This document shows positions 59,296-64,000 of a DNA stretch of 64,000 nucleotides, in pieces. The number at the start of each line of letters is the position of its first letter. Position 1 is the stretch's first letter. The DNA lies in the NCBI RefSeq assembly GCF_036492245.1, contig NZ_AP025286.1, forward strand, positions 1,984,001 to 2,048,000, read 5' to 3'. Origin of the DNA: Treponema bryantii (GTDB lineage Bacteria > Spirochaetota > Spirochaetia > Treponematales > Treponemataceae). Below the pieces are notes generated by a model, which worked only from the letters and a program-made list of their open reading frames with translations, had not been told where the DNA came from and did no database searches. A program made the translations under genes and the position numbers.

Positions 59296-61782
59296 TTATA
59301 TTTTTCTACAGTAAATTTCTACTGTATCACCAAGACCGCGGGCATGACTGATAGCATCCATAAGATTCCATTTTAAACTGCCTTTTTGAGCCCCACTTTT
59401 TTTTATTGAAGGAAAGCGTTCCGGATGATGACCAGTAGAAACAATACGTTCTACTCTGAAACCAAATATACGGAGAATTGAATCTGCACGGCTTGGTTCC
59501 CAGATTGTATAATGATCTGTAGGACTGATTTCATAAAAATGATCTTTATCGCTTACAGCAGAAATACCTTCTCCAGACGGTGTTGAAAAAGCAAAAATTC
59601 CACCTTTACGCACAAGTGTAGATACTTTTCTCAAAACCTTTCCCAAATCCTTAAAATGTTCAATTACATACCACATTGTAACCACATCAAACTGGGTAAT
59701 TCCAAATTCTTCTGCAGTATCAATTTGAGGAAAAGCAGAACAAACTGCAGGATACTTTAATTTCTGCTGTACATAAGCAACAGCATCTTCTGCAATATCA
59801 GTTCCAAACGGATTAAAACTGCTTTCACTGGCAGCTGCAAGGAATGGTCCATAAGCACAACCTATATCCAGAAGATTCTTTTCTCCGCCATCGCCTCCAA
59901 TTCCGCTCAACATTTTTATTATTGAAGCACGACGCATTCCCTGAGCTTTAATTGAATCAAAATCTTCTTCGTAGGTTTTACCATACTGTTTTTTATATTC
60001 TTCAAAAAAGTACTCTTTCTGATATTTTTTATCTTCAATTGTGGTAAAAGCCATATAAACCATTCCGCAGGTTGAACAGCGGCGATAAGTTCTGGTTTCA
60101 TTTCTTGAAATAACAGTATCTGGCTGAGAAGGAATCTTACCGCATACAGGACAAGACATTCTTTTTCCTGCTGAAAGATGACGCAAAAAAGCTCCAAGAG
60201 ATTTCTTTTCACCACTCAAAAAGGTTTTAGAATATAGATTTTCAGATTCAAGAGCTGACTGCAATGCAGAATCAGAAATATTCTTATCGCCTACATAAGC
60301 AAAGCTGTACTTTTCTGCAAGTTTTTTATGAAGTTTTGTCGTTGGCAGAAGAATTACACCACAACCGGCATACACTGCTTCAAAAGCTGTAAGTCCATAA
60401 TGAGTTACTACAATATCATATTCAAATAGTCTTTCACGAAGACCAGCTACAGGCTTTATAAACTCAATATTCGGACCACCAGCATAATCTACATAAGGAC
60501 TGGATTCATTAGAAATTATTGCCGTAATTTTTGCATCCGGGAACTTTTTTCGGAAAGCCTGGGCTGCAGGCATTGTAAGATTTGCAGGATCTTCACCGCC
60601 AAGGCAAATCAGAACCTTTTCAATCTTTTTATCTGAATCATCTTCTGAAAATTCACGGACATTTTCCGGCATTGTAATAAATCCGGAATCAGTTTTATTA
60701 GCAAGGCGGTCACATTTATATGATGGAATTATATCTAAAAGATAATCACAGTAATCTGTATATCTTGAACCTTCATCAATTGAAATGAGGCTTCTGTTCT
60801 TAGAAAGTTCTTTCAACTGATTTTCTGTAAGCTCAAAGGTATCTGTAATAATTGCAGGCAGATATGATTCGTCAGGTATGGAATTGATAATCTGATTTTT
60901 TGAAAGTCCTGCTGCAAAATATTCTTCTATAACAGAATCAGCTTCTTTGAGAGTTTTATCATCAGGAACATAAACAAAAAATCCACCCTGCAGGCTTGCT
61001 GAAAGACAGCGTCGTAAATGTCCAGTGCCATGACCTTTAACAACAGAAGGGACGAGTACAACAGGATATTTCACACTGTTTGCATTACAAGCTTCTATAA
61101 TCTGTTCTGTAGTAAAAGACGCTTCATAATTATGAGCTTTAAAATAATTTAAAATTGAAACTGCGCGAAGATAATCTGAATAAGTATCTATTGTAGTACG
61201 AAGCTCAGGATAATTATAACGACGTGGAGCCGGAACAAATTCACAAGAGTAGCGGTCTTTATGATTATAAAAAGCAGGTCCTACATGTTCATGATCATAT
61301 GGATCTGTTGTTTCAGAAGCAGCCTTCTTCAAAGAATCTGCAGAAAAAATTTCTACTCCGCTTCCATGAGGAAGTCCTGAATATGTGAGGTAATCACAAT
61401 GCGACTTTCCATTATTCTTTTCTTCAAATAAAGCTGCCGATTCTTCTGCAGCTTCATAAAATAAGAACGGATTATCTGCAGTAGCACGAATAACAGTTTT
61501 TGTCTCTATTGTATCAAGAAGTGAAACAAATCGTTCAAGAACATCTTCCAGGCTTCCGGCATAGCATTCAAAACCATGTTCTTTACAAACAGGAAGAAGC
61601 TGACTATAAGAAGCCTCATCAGTAGCTACATAATAATAATCCGCATTTACCTTATGCATTGCTTCAAGCACATAAGCAAGCACAGGCTTTCCGCAAAGAT
61701 CTTTTAAAGCCTTTCCGGGAAGTCTTGTTGAAGATAATCTGCATTGTACAATTACTGTCCTATTTGTCTTTGTTTTCATCAT
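59296..61782 (-). CDS. Cytidylyltransferase - PseG-like - methyltransferase fusion
   Basis: 828 residues in three parts. About 1-245 is a SpsF/NeuA-type cytidylyltransferase (VQCRLSSTRLPGKAL, then DNPFL). About 250-530 is a PseG/SpsG-type glycosyltransferase-fold hydrolase (KGHGTGHLRRCLS, CLGGEDPANLT, THYGLTAFEAVYAGCGV). About 540-828 is a methyltransferase with a zinc ribbon (CPVCGKIP, CSTCGMVY) and SAM motif LLDIGCAYGPF. Together they fit steps in making a CMP-activated nonulosonate or similar sugar for surface or flagellin glycans. Overlaps the upstream glycosyltransferase gene by 23 bp. Confidence 0.85.
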   Translation of the reverse strand: MMKTKTNRTVIVQCRLSSTRLPGKALKDLCGKPVLAYVLEAMHKVNADYYYVATDEASYSQLLPVCKEHGFECYAGSLEDVLERFVSLLDTIETKTVIRATADNPFLFYEAAEESAALFEEKNNGKSHCDYLTYSGLPHGSGVEIFSADSLKKAASETTDPYDHEHVGPAFYNHKDRYSCEFVPAPRRYNYPELRTTIDTYSDYLRAVSILNYFKAHNYEASFTTEQIIEACNANSVKYPVVLVPSVVKGHGTGHLRRCLSASLQGGFFVYVPDDKTLKEADSVIEEYFAAGLSKNQIINSIPDESYLPAIITDTFELTENQLKELSKNRSLISIDEGSRYTDYCDYLLDIIPSYKCDRLANKTDSGFITMPENVREFSEDDSDKKIEKVLICLGGEDPANLTMPAAQAFRKKFPDAKITAIISNESSPYVDYAGGPNIEFIKPVAGLRERLFEYDIVVTHYGLTAFEAVYAGCGVILLPTTKLHKKLAEKYSFAYVGDKNISDSALQSALESENLYSKTFLSGEKKSLGAFLRHLSAGKRMSCPVCGKIPSQPDTVISRNETRTYRRCSTCGMVYMAFTTIEDKKYQKEYFFEEYKKQYGKTYEEDFDSIKAQGMRRASIIKMLSGIGGDGGEKNLLDIGCAYGPFLAAASESSFNPFGTDIAEDAVAYVQQKLKYPAVCSAFPQIDTAEEFGITQFDVVTMWYVIEHFKDLGKVLRKVSTLVRKGGIFAFSTPSGEGISAVSDKDHFYEISPTDHYTIWEPSRADSILRIFGFRVERIVSTGHHPERFPSIKKSGAQKGSLKWNLMDAISHARGLGDTVEIYCRKI

Positions 61783-62731
61783 CTCTACTCCAGTTTTGAA
61801 CCAGAGTCTGTAAATCCATTTTGTAACGGAATTTATTTTTTTCTACCCAGGTTCTTGCAGCATTAAACTGCCGTCTTGCTTCCATAATTCCACAGGAAGA
61901 TCGTAATAAAAATACAGGGAATGAAGATTTTTTTAAGCATCCCTGCTCCATTCGAATTTTAGGCAGCTCATTTTTTAAATAATATCTAAGATAATCCAGA
62001 TTATATGTGGTATCATTTACAGGATTTTCATCTATATAAGAGAACTGTAACAGAGAAGTAAGTACTGTCTGCTCACCCCAAAGCCATGAACGGACTGCTA
62101 AATCAAGATTCTGCCAGTATGGAGAGGCAATTGTCCAGTCAAATCCGCCAAGTTCAATAAACTTTTTTCTATTATACAATCCAATAAAATCAAAAGGAAA
62201 AAGTGTTTTTTTACCGTTTGCAATTTCTGAAGACGAATCAATTACAAAATGCGTACGTTCTGCACTTGGAGAAAAAGCACATGGAAGAGCGGCTCGGTTC
62301 TTATCGAGGAGTCTTGGAACTATACAATAAGGAGATTCTGCTGTAAGTCTTTCTGCAAGATGCGATGGCATGAAATTAGCCGGTATGTTCAGGCTGTCAC
62401 GAAGTACGAGTACATAATCTGTCTGAACTTCGCTCATTGCAAGATTTATAAGGTCACCGTCATTTGTTTTTTCAAGTGGCACGAGAAATTTTATCATTGG
62501 AAAACGTTTTGAAACATCATCTGTAAAATTACTTGAATCATGTTCAACAGACACGATTGTATGAAAACCACACTGCAAAAGATTTTCGAAAACGTGGAGC
62601 TTGAAGTGGCTGCCGCTGCTGTTGAGTAAAATTACAGAAATATTGAGCGATGCCGGGTCTGTAACCTTTGGTCCGCCGAGGATTGTTCTGTTTATCTGAT
62701 GTTCGCTAAAAGTTAAAGGTATACCATTCAT
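61760..62731 (-). CDS. GT-A-type glycosyltransferase
   Basis: 323 residues. NISVILLNSSGSHFKLHVFENLLQ opens a family-2-like nucleotide-sugar fold, YVLVLRDSLN stands where the DxD-type acidic site is usual, and LGGFDWTIASPYWQNLDLAVRSWLWG is the acceptor region. Overlaps both neighbours (26 and 23 bp). It likely adds a sugar to the glycan made by this operon. Confidence 0.75.
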   Translation of the reverse strand: MNGIPLTFSEHQINRTILGGPKVTDPASLNISVILLNSSGSHFKLHVFENLLQCGFHTIVSVEHDSSNFTDDVSKRFPMIKFLVPLEKTNDGDLINLAMSEVQTDYVLVLRDSLNIPANFMPSHLAERLTAESPYCIVPRLLDKNRAALPCAFSPSAERTHFVIDSSSEIANGKKTLFPFDFIGLYNRKKFIELGGFDWTIASPYWQNLDLAVRSWLWGEQTVLTSLLQFSYIDENPVNDTTYNLDYLRYYLKNELPKIRMEQGCLKKSSFPVFLLRSSCGIMEARRQFNAARTWVEKNKFRYKMDLQTLVQNWSRDDENKDK

Positions 62732-64000
62732 CGCATTTCTCGCATTTATTGCAATATTTTTTATTTATATGATTTATTAAAAGCTCATCGTTTTTCTTCC
62801 AGATTTCTTCAAGAGAATCTGTAAATACATTACCAAGTGAGTTTCCATTTTTGCCGCAGAGTACGCAGGCGCGGCACTGTGGAACTTCTCCGTTTGACAG
62901 GATTGTAAGGTCGCGGCGGAGATGCCAGCAAGGATCGCGGTCTAAAGGAGAAAGGTCTGCAGGTTTGCAATCCGGCAGCAGGCCAGCAAAATCATCATAT
63001 TTTTGAATAATAAGATTTCCACCAGAAGGATTTGTTTTTTCATTCCAGTAACGGAAAAAGGCTTCCAGTTCTGCTTCGTTTTCATTCATTCTTACAAACT
63101 GAGGGTAAACACAGCCAGGAATTGCATTTTGAAGAAGTGAAACAGCATTTACTGCTGCTGCAAAAGCCCCTTCCGAAGCATTTTTATGTATTCTCTGATA
63201 GGTTGCATCTGAAGCTGCATCTAGAGTTACTGCAAGCATAATTTTCTGCCATTGATGTGTACGAGGCGCTGCCTTATTTACAATTTCATAAAGCTTCTGA
63301 CACAGCTCTGAAGTTATTGAAAGACCGTCTGTTTCCAGGAAAACTGAAAGTCCCTGATAAGAAAGAATCTTTTCGACAATTTTCAGGAAATCCGGATGAT
63401 TGAGAGGCTCTCCCCAGGCAGAAAGACCGATAACTGCATTTTCACTAAAACCGGCAATTTTATCTATAAGGCTGGTGATTTTATCAAAAGCCATAAAAGT
63501 ATCAGATGATAATGAAAGTGGTGAACTTCCAAACTTTTCTCCATAAGCTTTACAATATGGAGAATAAATTGAATCAAAAGCTACCTTATCTGCTATCTGA
63601 ATATTATAAAAGCCAGGAACTGTTTTAAGACAGGCTGTATTTTTACTTGCAATAGCAGAAAGTTTTTCAACATCATCAAAATCTTCTTTTGAAGCTGCAT
63701 CAAACAATGCTTTACACTGCATAAAGTTATCTTTTTTACCGCAATGAAAGGAAAGTCTTAAAAGTCTCCAGTCTGAGTCTGCAATTACTGTTTCAACATC
63801 AAAAGAATTGATATTAGTTTTTATAAGATTATATAATCCCTCTCTGCTTACCGGCTGTTCTCCAAGAGAGGCTTGGGTAGTTTTTGAAAGTTCTGCAAGA
63901 ATACCGATTGTTCCGGCATTTAGTGCTTCTGGTGAAAAACCATAAGGATATCCATCTGCAAAAGTATATTCAGATTTATATGTTATATGTGAATCTATGA
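62706..64000 (-). CDS. Spiro-SPASM protein, 5' end cut by window edge
   Basis: At least 431 residues; the frame is open past Met at 63722 to the right edge, so the start is outside. A radical-SAM-like TIM barrel (VIGLSAWGEPLNHPDFLKI) is followed by a SPASM domain with Cys ligands (CWHLRRDL, CRACVLCG, YCNKCEKC). The usual Cys-x3-Cys-x2-Cys of radical SAM enzymes is not where it should be (ADKVAFDSIYSPYCKAY). It may be an inactive barrel that keeps the auxiliary cluster. Last visible gene of the glycan operon. Confidence 0.75.
   Translation of the reverse strand, partial: IDSHITYKSEYTFADGYPYGFSPEALNAGTIGILAELSKTTQASLGEQPVSREGLYNLIKTNINSFDVETVIADSDWRLLRLSFHCGKKDNFMQCKALFDAASKEDFDDVEKLSAIASKNTACLKTVPGFYNIQIADKVAFDSIYSPYCKAYGEKFGSSPLSLSSDTFMAFDKITSLIDKIAGFSENAVIGLSAWGEPLNHPDFLKIVEKILSYQGLSVFLETDGLSITSELCQKLYEIVNKAAPRTHQWQKIMLAVTLDAASDATYQRIHKNASEGAFAAAVNAVSLLQNAIPGCVYPQFVRMNENEAELEAFFRYWNEKTNPSGGNLIIQKYDDFAGLLPDCKPADLSPLDRDPCWHLRRDLTILSNGEVPQCRACVLCGKNGNSLGNVFTDSLEEIWKKNDELLINHINKKYCNKCEKCDEWYTFNF

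Noticed and set aside
1-64000. CRISPR array or cas genes
   Set aside because: No series of regularly spaced identical repeats and no Cas-like proteins seen on either strand.

Overview
The window looks like a low-GC spirochaete chromosome, most likely a Treponema (host-associated or rumen type rather than T. pallidum). Evidence in the sequence: the periplasmic-flagella genes flbB-fliK-flgD-flgE, a FlaA sheath protein, a FlgE with Lys165 and Cys178 (the pair that forms the lysinoalanine cross-link in Treponema denticola hook protein), a spirochaete-type SPASM protein, a eukaryote-like hexokinase, bactofilin, and many exported proteins without close general families.

Positions 1-22301 form an integrated genomic island. 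Its right end is a 3' fragment of a tRNA-Phe gene (22302-22343) that keeps the native tRNA terminator but has no matching 5' half, as expected for an attR site. The intact tRNA-Phe and the other island end should lie left of the window. No integrase is visible. From left to right the island holds two minus-strand hypotheticals (one perhaps AcrVA2-like), two exported proteins, a HExxH metalloprotease, and a compact phage cassette (4399-12588) of tail-like proteins, endolysin, holin- and spanin-like genes and a P4/D5-type primase-helicase. No capsid, portal or terminase genes are present. An ankyrin-repeat cluster follows (12695-16945), then a transglutaminase-like membrane protein, an exported FliL-like protein, a lone nucleotidyltransferase, and about 1.5 kb of mostly non-coding, hairpin-dense DNA (20130-21700).

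Positions 22302-64000 are chromosomal backbone. They include an SDR oxidoreductase and VUT transporter, two surface 5'-nucleotidases, a GHKL ATPase and an ankyrin protein. The flagellar hook operon (28509-32549, minus strand) is followed by hexokinase, UvrD/PcrA, an ABC-F ATPase, a DEAD-box helicase and an RlmK-like methyltransferase. Housekeeping genes rpmE, rho, bactofilin, lnt, HU and rpsT come next, then plsC, a JAMM-DinG helicase fusion, tRNA-Glu, a RelA/SpoT-TPR protein and flaA. The window ends in an envelope/glycan operon (56097-64000) with a GerMN protein, amidase, ATP-grasp enzyme, a cytidylyltransferase-PseG-methyltransferase triple fusion, a glycosyltransferase and a spiro-SPASM protein.

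The most interesting non-coding signals are four. (i) A roughly 92-nt element occurs twice directly downstream of genes (36078-36168 and 49934-50026), with base-pair-preserving changes in three helices, plus a shortened copy at 46722-46772; it is a candidate undescribed structured RNA. (ii) Two copies of a 51-bp phage promoter module with fixed internal spacing end six bases before ATG. (iii) The hairpin array and a long nested inverted repeat lie at 20854-21275. (iv) Several genes lack a ribosome binding site and have a -10 box 5-9 nt before ATG, suggesting leaderless mRNAs.
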